This document shows positions 22,784-35,049 of a stretch of DNA of 64,000 nt, piece by piece. The DNA is from Ceratopteris richardii (lineage: Eukaryota; Streptophyta; Polypodiopsida; Polypodiales; Pteridaceae). The translations under genes were made by a program, and so were the position numbers. Location of the stretch: contig CM035427.1 in the NCBI GenBank assembly GCA_020310875.1, forward strand, positions 90,636,477 through 90,700,476, given 5' to 3'. Position 1 is the first letter of the stretch. Every line of letters begins with the position of its first letter. Below the pieces are notes generated by a model that searched no databases, was not told where the DNA came from, and was given only the letters and a program-made list of their open reading frames with translations.

Positions 22784-23138
22784 ATTGGTATCAGAGCAGG
22801 TCGTCGCTTCATCTAGGGCGTCGTCGACACTCCTCCGGTTGCAATCTCAAAATCGCACGAATTTTGGTGAGCATACTCAACGTGTTTTCGAGATCAAAAT
22901 AGCTTTGCTATGTAGTGCCGAAATCGTGATCTGAGCTTGTTTCGGCCTCCAAATGCACTATCGCAGTGCTTATGCAGGCTATTTTGTCTTTTTGTGCCAA
23001 AGGTATATACCAATTTCTGTTCGCCAGTATAAGCGTCTCGAAGTCTGCTACAGGTCTAGCGGAATTCGTCTAGGAAGTTCTGTTCAACTTTTTGAGATAC
23101 AATCAATTTTTTGCATCAAGGTATTTTAGTCACCGGTC

Positions 23139-24130
23139 ATGGCTAAAAGCAGTGATGTATTCCGTATGTTGGTTGTTGAGGATAAGTTGGATGGTACCAA
23201 CTACTCGTTATGGGCTTATATGATGCGACATCTGTTGGTTGCAAAAGAACTGTGGAACATTGTGCAGGGTGTCGAAAAACATCCTATCACACCTGAAACT
23301 GTTACAACTACAGGTACTGAAGCTGATGCAAAAGGTGTCGAAGATGATGATATTATGCATATTCCTATTCGTGCTTCGGTTTCTGCTGCACCTACTGCAG
23401 AGCAGATTCGTTGGGATAGGAGAGATGTCCAGGCACATGCATTGATAGCTTTGTCTGTCAAACATGCCATTATTCCTCACATTTGCTCTTGCACAACAAC
23501 TAAGGATGCTTGGGATATACTTACCACATTGTACCAAGCTAGGAATGAGGCTCGTGTTGCTTACCTCCGAAAACAGTTGAAGAGTGAGCACATGAATGAA
23601 GGTGATTCTATGGACAATGTCCTAACGAAGATCAAAGACTTGAAGGAACAGTTGATTTCTACTGATGAGGTTATACCAGATAGCTCACTTGTGCAGACCA
23701 TCTGAATGGTCTTCCTGATTCATATTAGAGTTTTGCTTCTACTCTATGGTTGATGATGAAAAGGCAATCCGAATGCCTTATCATTTGAGGAGTTAGTCTT
23801 TGTTCTGTTGCAGAAAGATCAGTCGAGGCAGAACAGGTCCATTATGCGAGTTGCAGATGACGCTTTCCTGGCTAGTCAGAAGGGCAAAGGAAAATGGAGC
23901 TCTTCAACTAGTAAGCAGAAATTTGCTAATTCTGCATATTCAAAGAAGGAAGATAAAGATGAGAAGAAATAAAAAAAGCAGAAATTGTTTTGTAAGTACT
24001 GTAAAGGGAATGATCATATCATAAAGAACTGTCCAAAACTGACTCCTAAAGATGCAAAGAAGAAAGAGGTTGGAATGGTTATTGCAGAGGCCTCCACCAA
24101 AAATAGAGTCTGCTAATCTTGTGTAGGAAG
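23139..24130 (+). pseudogene. Copy B gag with zinc knuckle (broken)
   Basis: The ATG at 23139 opens a 188-codon frame with the copia gag pattern LDGTNYSLWAYMMRHLL, then KDAWDILTTLY and YLRKQLKSEHMNEGDSM. It closes at 23703 because one base is missing relative to copy C. After further frame changes, a CCHC knuckle reads CKYCKGNDHIIKNC (about 23992-24035), with all four ligands. Copy C starts at the matching Met (58692), which supports this start. Confidence 0.85.
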
Positions 24131-24186
24131 AAGAATGGGCGTTTACTATTGTCTGCAGTTTTGGCCCATCTTCTCATGAGCAGTGC

Positions 24187-25260
24187 ATGCCTACAATAGA
24201 CTCAAATGTTTGGTATTTTGACAGTTGGGCGACCAAACATATTACCTCGCAGCGTAGTTTCTCCTCTTCACTCGAGCCTGCCCCTACAGGGAATACTGTT
24301 ACATGTGCAAACAACTCTTCTTATCTTGTTATGGGAGTTGGTAAGATCATTTTGACTACTGCTGATGGTAGTTCTTTCACTTTGTCAGATGCTTTATTTG
24401 TGCCATGAATCAAGAAGAACTTGTTATCAGTTTCTGCATTAGCCAAGATTGGCTTGGTTGTGAAATTTGTTGATGATAGGCGTACAATTCATGATCTGTT
24501 AAATGGTGATGTGATTATTGCTTCTGGTATTTTATGTCATGGGCTGTATAAGCTCATAGACTATGAAAGATCAGTAAATGATTTGGCATGTGCAGTAAAT
24601 GATTCTCAGGCTATTTCAGATGCTAAACTTTGGCATGCATGCTTTGGTCATCTGAATTTCGCTAGTTTGCTACACCTGTAGAAATCTGAAATGGTGTCCT
24701 CTTTGCCCAAACTTGAGGCACTTGGAAAACATGTTTGTGAAGGCTGTATTTTGGGCAAAATGTAGCGTTCATCCTTTCCAAAAGATGGTTTAGTTCGGGC
24801 TACTCAGAAATTGCAGCTTGTACATAGTGATGTCTGTGATCCTATGTAGACACCTTCTTTTGGGAATTATGTTTACTTCGTGACTTTCATTGATGATTTT
24901 TCCAGGCATGCATGGGTATATCCATTGAAGGCAAAGTCCGAAGTGTTCATGAGCTTCAAACAGTTTTTGGTTTTGACTAAAAAACTGTCAGCATGTAAAA
25001 TGGACACCCTCTGTTTTGATCGAGGGGGGGAGTATATATCTTTTGATTTTAATGCATTTCTGGTTGAACGTGGGATAAAACACCAGTGTACAGTGTCGTA
25101 TACACCTCAACAGAATGGAGTTGCTGAACAAAAGAACAAGTCACTCATGGAGATGGTGAGGTGTATGGTCGAGAGTCAGGCTTTACAACATAGTTTCTGG
25201 CTTGATGTTGTCATGTGTGCAGCATATGTACTGAACAGGTGTCCCACTAAAGCGCTGTAG
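24187..25260 (+). pseudogene. Copy B protease and integrase (broken)
   Basis: The protease motif reads VWYFDSWATKHITS (about 24208), where copy C has DSGATKHITS; the catalytic Gly is Trp. GAG-pre-integrase follows (LWHACFGHLNF near 24628). Integrase has LVHSDV near 24820, FIDDFSRHAWVYP, LCFDRGGEYIS near 25010 (second Asp) and TPQQNGVAEQKNK near 25104 (Glu). TGA or TAG stops lie near 24406, 24679, 24763, 24847 and 25258. Confidence 0.87.
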
Positions 25261-27070
25261 TCTATCACTCCATATGAGGCTTGGCATGACTGCAAGTCAT
25301 CTGTTGCTTATCTGCGTGTTTTTGATTGTTTGGCATATGCATTAGTGCTTGAACAACATTGTAGAAAATTGGATGATAAAGTAGTAAAATGTATTTTTGT
25401 TGGGTACAGTTCTGAAAGTAAAGGCTATCGTCTGTATCATCCACAGACTAAACGCATTCTGGTTAGCCGTGATGTTTTTGTGGAGGATGCTATTCAGCCA
25501 TTGCTTTCATGTACTAAGGAGATGTCTGTTAGTTCCAAAGACATGTATGATACTTTGCTACCTCTTTTTATAGGTGGACAGTCTAGTGCTGGTCCTAATG
25601 AGGCAACTTCTCAGCCTTTGCAGGTTTCATGTGATGATGCAGATCATTCCATTTTTGATGCAGAATTACATGATGCACTTATTGATGAGAGAGCTGATAT
25701 TGATAAGGCAAGAACTATGCCAAAATGGTTGGTGTAGACCTTGCGTGATAGCAAATTAGATGCAGCTCTGTCATATTGTACTCGAGCAGGCTCTCATAGT
25801 GCCTCTTTTGCATTAGATTGCTATGCTATGGCTGCATCTAGTCTATGTGATGAGACTGAGCCTGTTTCGTTTGATGAAGCACAAAATTCAAAAAATTGGA
25901 TGGTGGCTATGCAATCTGAATATGATGCAATAATGAAGAATGGTACTTGGTCTTTATGTGACTTGCCTCCTGGAAAGAAGGCCATTGGCACTAAGTGGGT
26001 ATACAAGCTGAAGCGTAAACCTGATGGTACAGTTGACAGGTATAAGGTTAGGCTTGTTGCAAAGGGTTATGCACAAGAAAGAGGCATTGATTTTGATGAG
26101 ACCTTTGCACCTACATGCCGTATGACTACTGTTCGGAGCATCTGTGTACTTGTAACCCATCATGGTTGGAATGTACATTAGTTGGAGATTAAAACAACAT
26201 TTCTGAATGATGACTTGCATGAAGAAGTGTATGTTTTTCAGCCCCGTGGCTTTGTGCAGAAAGGGCATGAAAACTAGGTGTGCAGGGTAAAGAAGGCATT
26301 ATATGGTTTAAAGCGAGCACCATGTGCTTGGTATGAGAATATACATGCCTATCTGATTGCACATGGTTTTGAGAACAGTCCAACTGAAAGCATCTTATAT
26401 GTTAAGCGTGCTAATGATGTGCTTCTAATCATTGTTGTCTATGTTGACGACATGCTGCTCACTGGTCCTATTGAGAAGCATATTGTTGATTTCAAGGCTG
26501 ATTTGCATGCCTCATTTGAGTTGTCTGATTTGGGGCATTTGCATCATTATTTGGGCATTCAGTCTATGCACGTTGATGGTGGAATGGCTTTGTGTCAAAC
26601 AATATATATTGACACATTATTGTAGCGTTTTGGCCTTGAAGAGTGTAAGCCTATTGCCACTCCTATGGAGACAAGTTTATGATCGAGTCTTCACGATGCT
26701 GGAGATGCATTTGATGTTGTTCTCTATCAGCAGGCTGTTGGATGCTTGATTTACTTATGCATTACTCGGCCAGATATTCAGTTTGTTGTCTCACAAATGA
26801 GCAGGTTTATGCATTGCCGAGGAGTCGAGCATTGGCAGGCGGTTAAGCATATCTTTCGCTACTTGAGTGGTACTTGGCTACTTGGGTTGTTTTATCCCAA
26901 GGGGGGATCACTACTGCCAGATTTGCATGCTTTTTCTGAATTTGATTGGGCTGGTTGCTATGACACTCGTGTGTCCACTAGTGGCTTTTGCTTCATGCTT
27001 GGTAGCTCATGTATATCTTGGTTGAGCAAGAAGCAACCTACTGTGGCCACTTCCAGTTGTGAGGACTAGC
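25261..27070 (+). pseudogene. Copy B integrase tail, reverse transcriptase and partial RNase H (broken)
   Basis: The linker holds SRDVFVEDAIQPLLS (about 25463). RT runs from AIGTKWVYKLKRKPDG (about 25981) through LYGLKRAPCAWYENI (about 26300) and the catalytic VVYVDDMLLTG (about 26434) to ITRPDIQFVVSQMSRF (about 26763). RNase H starts at STSGFCFMLGSSCISWLSKK and breaks off at about 27068. TAG stops at about 25735, 26179, 26275 and 26623 and a TGA at about 26680 interrupt it. The RT active-site Asp pair is present. Confidence 0.88.
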
Positions 27071-27689
27071 ATACATCTCCTATGGTGAGGCTAGGTTAGT
27101 CTTCCATGTGCATCACCGAAGCGACCCCGACATCTGGGTGTCTCCCAGTTAAGAAAACCTTACCACAACCCTCTTTATCAAATGTAAAAGGCTTTATGCA
27201 GAAAACATAACCGCTATATCAATGACCACATGGACGTACATAAGCAGTATCCATAGAATCATACACAGTGTGTATACGCTCAATATATGCACTAAAATGA
27301 CAGCGAAAGGCTGAATTCATAGCCCAAACATTGGCCAACAACACCTGCAAGTGTCTGTAAACTTTGTTCTTTAGGCTCAAAAATTTGCATAGACTTCTAG
27401 TGGCTGCTCCCACCACAACTAAAATATTTCAATAAGCATGTAGATTTACTAGTGTGGCTAAAAACATAGCCCCAAAAGGTGAACATTCGTTGTCAAAGAA
27501 GTACAAAGAACACTCTTCTTGAAGTTCTTGAACCTATGTAAGAAGAGAAGTATGCCGACACTACTCCAAAATGGCTCCAAGAATCATCCCAAAAATGCTT
27601 CAAAACAGGCTTTGAAAGCAAAGATGAAGCTTTGAGGGCCCAAAACATGCTCGATAATGTTAACCTTAGTCTTTTCCCTTCTTGAAAGA
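27071..27689. other. Unassigned sequence 3' of copy B
   Basis: The sequence after the copy B break does not continue the element. I see no gene, LTR or clear repeat in it. Confidence 0.4.
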
Positions 27690-27960
27690 CCACAAGAGTA
27701 TAGCTTAATGGCAAGAGATTTTTGGTTAACCGAGCTACGAGGGGAACAATAGTGGGATGGGTGACCTGTCGAGAAGTACGAAAACCTCTATCTTCCTTGA
27801 TATTTGAGGTCTTCCCTCGCGCGTAGCCAATGGTGACTTTGATGACTCGGATGATAAGGTATGCCAAGGTTTATGCCTTTGTTGCCGCCTTAGTTGAGCC
27901 TTGGAGAAAGCCTTGGGTGGGGGGGTAGGTGCTTGCTTCGCTTGCACAAAAGGAACAAAT
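27690..27960 (+). ncRNA. Possible SINE-like or 5S-rRNA-like fragment
   Basis: At 27701-27715 the sequence TAGCTTAATGGCAAG resembles a tRNA A box. At 27753-27777 GTGGGATGGGTGACCTGTCG and following GAGAAGT closely resemble the 3' part of plant 5S rRNA (GGATGGGTGACC then GGAAGT). The rest of 5S is not recognisable. A Pol III-derived short retroposon is possible; a chance or gene-derived match is not excluded. No tail or target duplication is clear. Confidence 0.35.
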
Positions 27961-30060
27961 ATTTTTTATCAAAACTTTCTAATATTAGTGAAGTATTTCT
28001 TTGGTGACATACCATGGTAGACTCTCCTTCTCGAGAGCTCCGCAATGATACCTTTGTTGTAGAAACCCGAACTTTGGTGCTGCACACAATACTCCGCATA
28101 GGGGTTGCAAAATACATAGAAAACACAATGTACACATATTTCTTAGATCATACAAATGCGATCAAACTCACAGTCTATGGCTGACTAGGCCACTATAGGT
28201 TTTATTAAAGAACATATACAAAAGCTTCCAATGGCCATTTGGCCTTTCACATGGATACTAATAGTAACAAATATTTTGTCTTCTTTTTCCATAAGGAAAA
28301 AATGTGTACAATGCTATTTAAGTTTGTATGACTTGGGGCTCTTAAAGTTTTGGAAAATATAAGATCTTGTTGGTTGTTCGACAGCAAAGGCTTTAGTGGA
28401 TAGACATGACAGTGTATATCAGAAAAAAATTATTGGTAGTTTTCGTATTTTAATGCAATCAAAATTAGCTATTTTTTCCCTCTCATTAAATGGAATAGGC
28501 GACCTTTTGGATGCCTTGAAAGTAAAGAACTTTTGCACATACTAGTAAACTATGAGGACCATGTTGCTGCAATCAACAATGCTTCTTTTGCATCCCCTTT
28601 CCATCTCTATTGCTTTCTCTCTTTATGTATATTGATTTGATCAATATTTGTACAAACTGATGAAGGAGAAAAACTCAACTTTTTGAAGAGCTTATTTGGC
28701 AGTATTTTATAAATCTACAACAATGATGTAATTATTTCCATGTATAATCTTAATAGATAAAATTATATGTATATATACAACTTATACTTAGATTGTCTTC
28801 TAACAATAAAATATGGAGTAGTAGAATAGGATTCTAGGCCTCACAATGAGTATCTTAAAAGATGGGTTATTAAAATAGTAAAGCTAGTTATAAACTTGAT
28901 GATTTTTAGAGTAAGCCCATAATATGATATAAATGATGCTTCAAGGTGCATGGTTGGTGGTTGTTGTTGTAGCTATGTCTAGATATAAGAGTTACCCATT
29001 CTTACCTATCACTATGAAGCAAACCAGTAATCAATGAGAACCAAAAGGACGACTTGGGAAGACAAGCATGAGGATAGGTGAGGTTGTTATCCCTATCACC
29101 TATGCATGCAATGGCCTACATAGTTGTTATCCTCATCGCCTATCCATCCAATGGCCTACAAAACAAAACCACAACCCAACATTAATGTCCTTTCATGGAA
29201 TAAACTTCAATCTTAGATTCAACATAATTGATAGTGTATTGATTTATGCTAAGAAACTCAACTCATATTGAGAATGAAATTTATCATGGATTCCTTATAA
29301 AACCCCATTAATATCATTTTGCATTGTAATAATCAAATAACCCAATTTCATAAAAATAGAAACAATTCAACACAATTAGGTCTACTAAACTCTAATATTC
29401 AAGGCATTAAGACTTCCTGACTTTTTAGTTTTAATCAAAAAGCTTTCATGAAGCCTTTTCAAACCATTCTGTATGAAAGATGGTTAATGTGCAAGGTTAG
29501 AACTAATTAATTGTCACAGATGAATGCAAGTACAAATGTATGGATGTATGTAAAAGCTCAATCACTTTTATGCTTCTAAATGTATGTACTTTTTAGCATA
29601 TATGGTATGCATATGTGTGAACGTATGTGAATTTTCAAACAAATTTATATAGGTAGAAAAGTTTTTAGGATTAAACAATTTTGTCCATGCTTAACTAAAG
29701 AAAAATTCTAAAAAACTTGATATTGGATAAGCAAAGGAAAGGGAAAATGCATAAATGGTCAATAAAGGCAAGATATACACACAGAGGGAGGGAAACAAAA
29801 GTAAAATAGAGAAAACGAAAGGGTTCAATATAGTAACGGGGGTTCCTTAAGGATCATAGCTTACAAATTAAAACGGAGAAAAATCCTAAAACTTCAAAAT
29901 AAGGGTTTATGATCTCTATTACACACAAAGCAATAATCTATACAAAGCAAAGTGTATTCATGATTGGTATTGTAGTAATTACACTCACATTACAAAATAT
30001 TTGTATCGAAGGACCCAAAGATAGACAGACAAGATAGACACAGACATATAGACACACATA
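27961..30060. other. AT-rich intergenic DNA
   Basis: There is no recognisable coding sequence. A short imperfect tandem duplication of about 41 bases lies at 29084-29162 (GTTGTTATCC then CAATGGCCTACA, twice). Short frames on both strands look random. Confidence 0.5.
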
Positions 30061-31145
30061 GACATAGGCACATACACACACATGCATACACAAATAGATG
30101 CACAAAGACACACACACACACATGCACATACACATACGCATACGCATACGCATACGCATACGCATACGCATACGCATACGCATACGCATACGCATACGCA
30201 TACGCATACGCATACGCATACGCATACGCATACGCATACGCATACGCATACGCATACGCATACGCATACGCATCTTCATCTGCATCTGTGCACGCATCTG
30301 CATCAGCATAAGAATTGGCTTCAACATCTGCATCTGCATCCGCATCCGCACCCGCACCCGCATCCGCACCCGCACCCGCACCCGCACCCGCACCCGCACC
30401 CGCACCCGCACCCGCACCCGCACCCGCACCCGCACCCGCACCCGCACCCGCACCCGCACCCGCACCCGCACCCGCACCCGCACCCGCACCCGCACCCGCA
30501 CCCGCACCCGCACCCGCACCCGCACCCGCACCCGCACCCGCACCCGCACCCGCACCCGCACCCGCACCCGCACCCGCACCCGCACCCGCACCCGCACCCG
30601 CACCCGCACCCGCACCCGCACCCGCACCCGCACCCGCACCCGCATGGGCATGGGTATGAGCATACACATGTACATACATGTACACGTACACGTACACGTA
30701 CACGTACACGTACACGTACACGTACACGTACACGTACACGTACACGTACACGTACACGTACACGCACACGTACACGTACACGTACAGGTACAGGTACACG
30801 TACACGTACACGTACAGGTACAGGTACACGTACACGTACACATACACGTACACGTACACGTACACGTACACGTACACGTACACGTACACGTACACGTACA
30901 CGAACACGTACACGAACACGTACACGAACACGTACATGAACACGAACACGAACACGTACACGTACACGAACACGAACACGTACACGTACACGAACACGAA
31001 CACGTACATGTACACGAACACGAACACGAACACGTACACGTACACGAACACGAACACGTACACGTACACGTACACGTACACGTACACGTACACGTACACG
31101 TACACGTACACGTACACGTACACGTACACGTACACATACACATAC
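30060..31145. repeat. Tripartite hexanucleotide array: (CATACG)n, (CACCCG)n, (TACACG)n
   Basis: After CA-rich starter sequence, about 23 copies of CATACG run from 30133 to 30271. A mixed linker with CATCTG and CATCCG words follows (30272-30348). Then come about 49 copies of CACCCG (30349-30643, with a CATCCG unit near its start), a short GCATGGGC/GTACATG linker, and TACACG units (about 30680-31134) with interspersed CGAACA and TACAGG variants. The unit length is always six, so all frames on both strands stay open and yield dipeptide repeats (His-Pro, Arg-Thr, Val-His and others); these are not genes. The complementary strand of the middle block has GGG every six bases. Confidence 0.97.
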
Positions 31146-31610
31146 TCATGACAAACATCCTTATGGCATCTAAGGTGAGCATGACTATAGATGTGCAGAT
31201 GTCATGTGCTGAATATTGGGATTGTAGTACAATAGTTGGCACCTGCAAAACCTCTTAAGTAGACATATTACAAATTTTTGGAGACTAATTTTTTGATTTT
31301 TTAAAAACTTTTATGTGTAACCTCAAATTAAAAAATAAATGTTGTGCTAAAAGAAAATAAAAGATTGTAGGATGAGGATGTGCATGAGTGATGTGATGCT
31401 TTGAAAACAAAATAAAAGATGGATGGAAGAAATAAAAATAAACTAGATGGGGATTGAAGGGTCGCGTGTGTGATGAAAAATAAAAAAAATAAAGTTAGTT
31501 CCATGACTTTAAAAAATAAAAGAAAAATTATTAAAAGTGGATTGTGGAAAGAGTCATAGGGGGACTACTTAGTGCAGTGCATGGGTTTTAGGCAGTTGCA
31601 TCTGATGCAC

Positions 31611-31850
31611 TACCATGTAGGGTGGCCTTATGAATGCAACTTTAGATGCATTTATTGAAAAAGTGTGCGAAAGATGCAAATTTCAAGTGATATGCTTAAG
31701 GACTGTCCGATCAAAAGGATGTCTAAACTATACCATGTAGGGTGGCCTTATGAATGCAACTTTAGATGCATTTATTGAAAAAGTGTGCGAAAGATGCAAA
31801 TTTCAAGTGATATGCTTAAGGACTGTCCGATCAAAAGGATGTCTAAACTA
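31611..31850. repeat. Perfect 120-bp tandem duplication
   Basis: Bases 31611-31730 and 31731-31850 are identical in every position I compared; each unit starts TACCATGTAGGGTGGCC and ends GTCTAAACTA. The unit is not a simple repeat. No mobile element is visible at its ends. Confidence 0.97.
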
Positions 31851-33850
31851 TGGGGATGGGGGATTTTTTTCTTGCTTCTTCTTCCTTAAAAAAAGAAAAT
31901 TCACGCTCATGAGGCATATCCTCCATAAGATGAAAAAAATTCATCTATTGATGATGATTACATGGATCCCACCTGCCTAATTTTTTCCTAGGTTGGAAGA
32001 TGGAGACTATAAGAGCTGATTTCTTGTTTAGTAGTCCTTGATTATCTGGAAGGGATGTATAAGTAGGTCCATTGCACTGGTCCACATGGATTCTTGATAC
32101 TACAAAGTTTTGTGAAAGAAAGAGGCCTAGTCTTACATATCTATGGTGATATGCAAAATTCTTCAAAGTTCTTTCGCGTTTACCAATTTTTTAGATAGAT
32201 AACCCTTTTTATTTTTTATCCACCATTATAAAAACCCTATCAATTTTTTTTATCAAGGATGAGTCGTATATATTTGAGGCTTTGATAGAATTTTATTGTA
32301 TTTGAAGGGAAGAGTCTCCAAATGGTGCGATCAAGGGACTTGCCGACGTAGACTTCTTAGTACTTTATGAAAATAGTTAAGCTTCTCATTTTGAGCTTAT
32401 GACTTTAGTTCTGACTTTCACTCATCATCATTAAGGCTAGAAAGCTAGCATTTGCCCCAAACTTTCTCCCATTGTCCCAAGACCTCTTTCACACCCTCAT
32501 TAATCACTCATTTGGGCATTTTTTCCCATTCCTTCCATAAATGAATCCTAAACTTGCTAGGATTCACATACACAAGACTAGAACCGTATAAGCAAACATA
32601 AACGCACAAGAAGGAAAAGGGCATTGTGCATTTCATTTTCCAAATTAAGAGATATTTTAGGGGGAAAAATCTTCTTTAACTGAGTATGATTCATTGTTAT
32701 CATAATCACTTTGCTAGAGAAGCTGTGTGAGCATTGAAAGAGAACAAATTGACACTACATTTTCATTTGAAACATTGACTGAGCATTGTCTGTATTCTCT
32801 TTTTGTTTGAAAAGAAATGTGCACACACGTACATTCCCCTCCCAAATGATAAAAACACACTTGAATCTCAACATTTGTACATGCATTTGAGATCAGGGAA
32901 AACATTTGGAGAACCAAAATCTATCAAGAGTCATCTCTTTAGTAGGAAGTAGTTATAAAACCTTTAGCCACACACTTGAGCTCTTTTCAAGTAGTGAATA
33001 TGAGTTATGTTGGGACCATATGGTGGCTTCTAAAGATATGGAAACAAACCCTATGAATCCTAAACAAGGAAGGAACATCTAGCAAAGACTATCACACCAT
33101 TCTAGAATTCCAAAAGAGTTCGATTCCCATCGGATAGGCATATATCTAGAGAGACTCAATCGACAAGTGGTTAGACTTAAAAGCCCTAATTGCTTGATAG
33201 TAGACCCACACTCGATATTTAAATTTTGTACCAAAGACTATGAGGATAAGGAAGGAACTATCTACTTGCTCACCTCAGTTCCCAAGTATACACATTTGAA
33301 AGCAGATATAGTATATTTGGTTAGCATGGGTGACAATGATACACTTAAAATTCTACCCATGCTACTAAAAGGAATGCTAGTAATAATAGGCATGTAGATA
33401 CTCCATTTTGTGAAAGTGGAACCTTCATGGAAGGCCATCTATATGGAAAGTAGTAAGAAAAGAGTAATTGGACTAACAATAGAGCTACTCCATTTACCAA
33501 GAGAGTAGTAGTCTGTGTATGATAGATTACATTTCCTACTCTATTGTGTGAGATAAGAGACAAAGCTGAAAACTCATAGAACTTGAATGATCTTTTTGTA
33601 GGACCTTATCTTGAATCTTCAAGCGAGAATTCAAGGATCCAATAGGTAGACCACACAACTTTGAACTATAGTAAGTACAAATCGTTTTGATATTCCATTA
33701 GAAAACCTTCATGAGGAAGTCAAATCTAGATTTCCAAAGGCACCTCCAAATAGATTCCAAGCAAGATTGGCACCGCAACCGTAACATTCTCATGTATCGT
33801 GATTTCATGGATAAGTAAATGAAAAATTTAATCTTCATCTAGTACATATT
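31851..33850. other. AT-rich intergenic DNA
   Basis: No gene, LTR or transposon motif is recognised on either strand. Frames are short and of low similarity to anything I know. Confidence 0.45.
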
Positions 33851-34060
33851 GTGTTTATAATGCAAGACTTGAGATGTTTCCTTCAACAATCCTAAGTGGA
33901 AAAATGCATGAAAATTTTCATGAAGGGTCTACTGATCCATATGATCACGTAGCTGAGTTCAATAAAGTTTTTAGAGCAAAAAAAGTCAGGATACTATGTG
34001 GGCAAAGCAAGAGGGAAAATAGCTGCAACATATATTTTTAGAAGAAGGACTAGACAACCA
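33850..34060 (+). pseudogene. Possible retrotransposon gag fragment
   Basis: A frame from about 33866 to 34042 reads LEMFPSTILSGKMHENF, then STDPYDHVAEFNKVF. The spacing and the DPYDHVAEF motif resemble plant gypsy gag domains (DPxxHLxxF pattern). It closes at a TAG. The next frame (34077-34718) may continue the same decayed element. Confidence 0.4.
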
Positions 34061-34076
34061 GAGACATACCAACACG

Positions 34077-34718
34077 ATGCATACAATTGGTATTTGTATG
34101 GAAAAAGATATGTTTGACAACCTAGCTTTGGATTTATATGAAGAAGAGAACATGTTGGCTTGGCTACAAGGAGAAGACTCATCTTCCTGCTATGGAATTT
34201 CTCCAAACAACTCAAGTAGAGAGGAAGTCTATGAAGGAAAAGAGGAGATCATTCAGGTGAACCAATCACAGGCCATAGGAGAGAGAAAAAAAACAACCAT
34301 TAAGTGCAACATTGAGGAAGGTGATTCAAATCCTATACCACTAGCCACCTCGTTATGGAAAATGGTATGGATAATATCCTTTATGATAATTTTGATGACA
34401 CTAAGTGTAGGGCATTACAAGGATTTGCAAGGAATACCTGCCATTTTTAAGGGACTAAGGATTTCAGTGATTGAAGGAGCCAGACTAGCAAGAGAAAATT
34501 ATTACACATTAAATCAAAAGTATGCTGAAATTATCTATACAAAGATACAAAAGATAGGGGTTACTGGAAATACTATTCCTATGGAGCATTCAGAGTGGTC
34601 TTATCACATGGTTTGTATGCCCAAAAGGAAGACAACCAAAATGGAGTGCAATACAATAAAAGACCCTGGAGGACAAAAAGCTTCCATTAGTCATCATATC
34701 CAAACTCAAGGCCTATGA
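34077..34718 (+). CDS. Unidentified 213-codon open frame
   Basis: I do not recognise this protein. It has an acidic N-terminal third (DLYEEENMLAWLQGED), a hydrophobic segment near residues 93-109 (MVWIISFMIILMTLSVG) that could span a membrane, and a basic, polar remainder. It lies between a gag-like piece and a retropepsin-like piece on the same strand, so it may be part of a decayed gypsy polyprotein. It may also be a chance frame. Confidence 0.25.
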   Translation: MHTIGICMEKDMFDNLALDLYEEENMLAWLQGEDSSSCYGISPNNSSREEVYEGKEEIIQVNQSQAIGERKKTTIKCNIEEGDSNPIPLATSLWKMVWIISFMIILMTLSVGHYKDLQGIPAIFKGLRISVIEGARLARENYYTLNQKYAEIIYTKIQKIGVTGNTIPMEHSEWSYHMVCMPKRKTTKMECNTIKDPGGQKASISHHIQTQGL

Positions 34719-35049
34719 TCAACAAACATGATTCTTTCTGGATCACCTAGAACTTGCAAAATCTGTTCAGGTTGTACATAACCTTCTTGTACCATTTTTT
34801 TCTTAGTTTTATTGATTTTCCTCAATTTTTAAGCTTTTTCTTTACCTTTTTCATGGAAATTAAAAGGCATTTTACAGCCTAAATCATGAACACCTTGTTG
34901 GAAATTTTTAGGATTTTTTTTTTGAATTTTTTGAAATTTTTTGATTTTTTTCTTCTTTTCAAGGCCCTTTTCTTGATGAAATACAAGAAAAAGGGAGGGT
35001 CTCTATCGTTTTGAGTGTGGCAAGCTATTTAGAAGTTGTGAATTTTTTT

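Larger units (their letters stand above)
22640..27070 (+). mobile_element. Copia-alpha copy B: Ty1/copia element, 3'-truncated
   Basis: The order is 5' LTR (22640-22783), PBS TGGTATCAGAGC (22786-22797), gag from 23139, zinc knuckle (about 23992), protease (about 24222), integrase, RT and RNase H. Homology ends inside RNase H at KKQPTVATSSCED (about 27068), and no 3' LTR follows. It is the longest copy of this family in the window. Stops are frequent and mostly TAG where sister copies have CAA, CAG, CAC or CAT. Confidence 0.92.

Noticed and set aside
27493..27947. Minus-strand frames at the SINE-like region
   Set aside because: They are short, overlap in two frames, and show no domain. The Pol III-like words on the plus strand explain the sequence better, though weakly.
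29938..31258. Very long open frames on both strands (up to 436 codons) over the hexamer array
   Set aside because: A six-base unit without a stop word leaves all frames open. The predicted dipeptide repeats have no coding signature.
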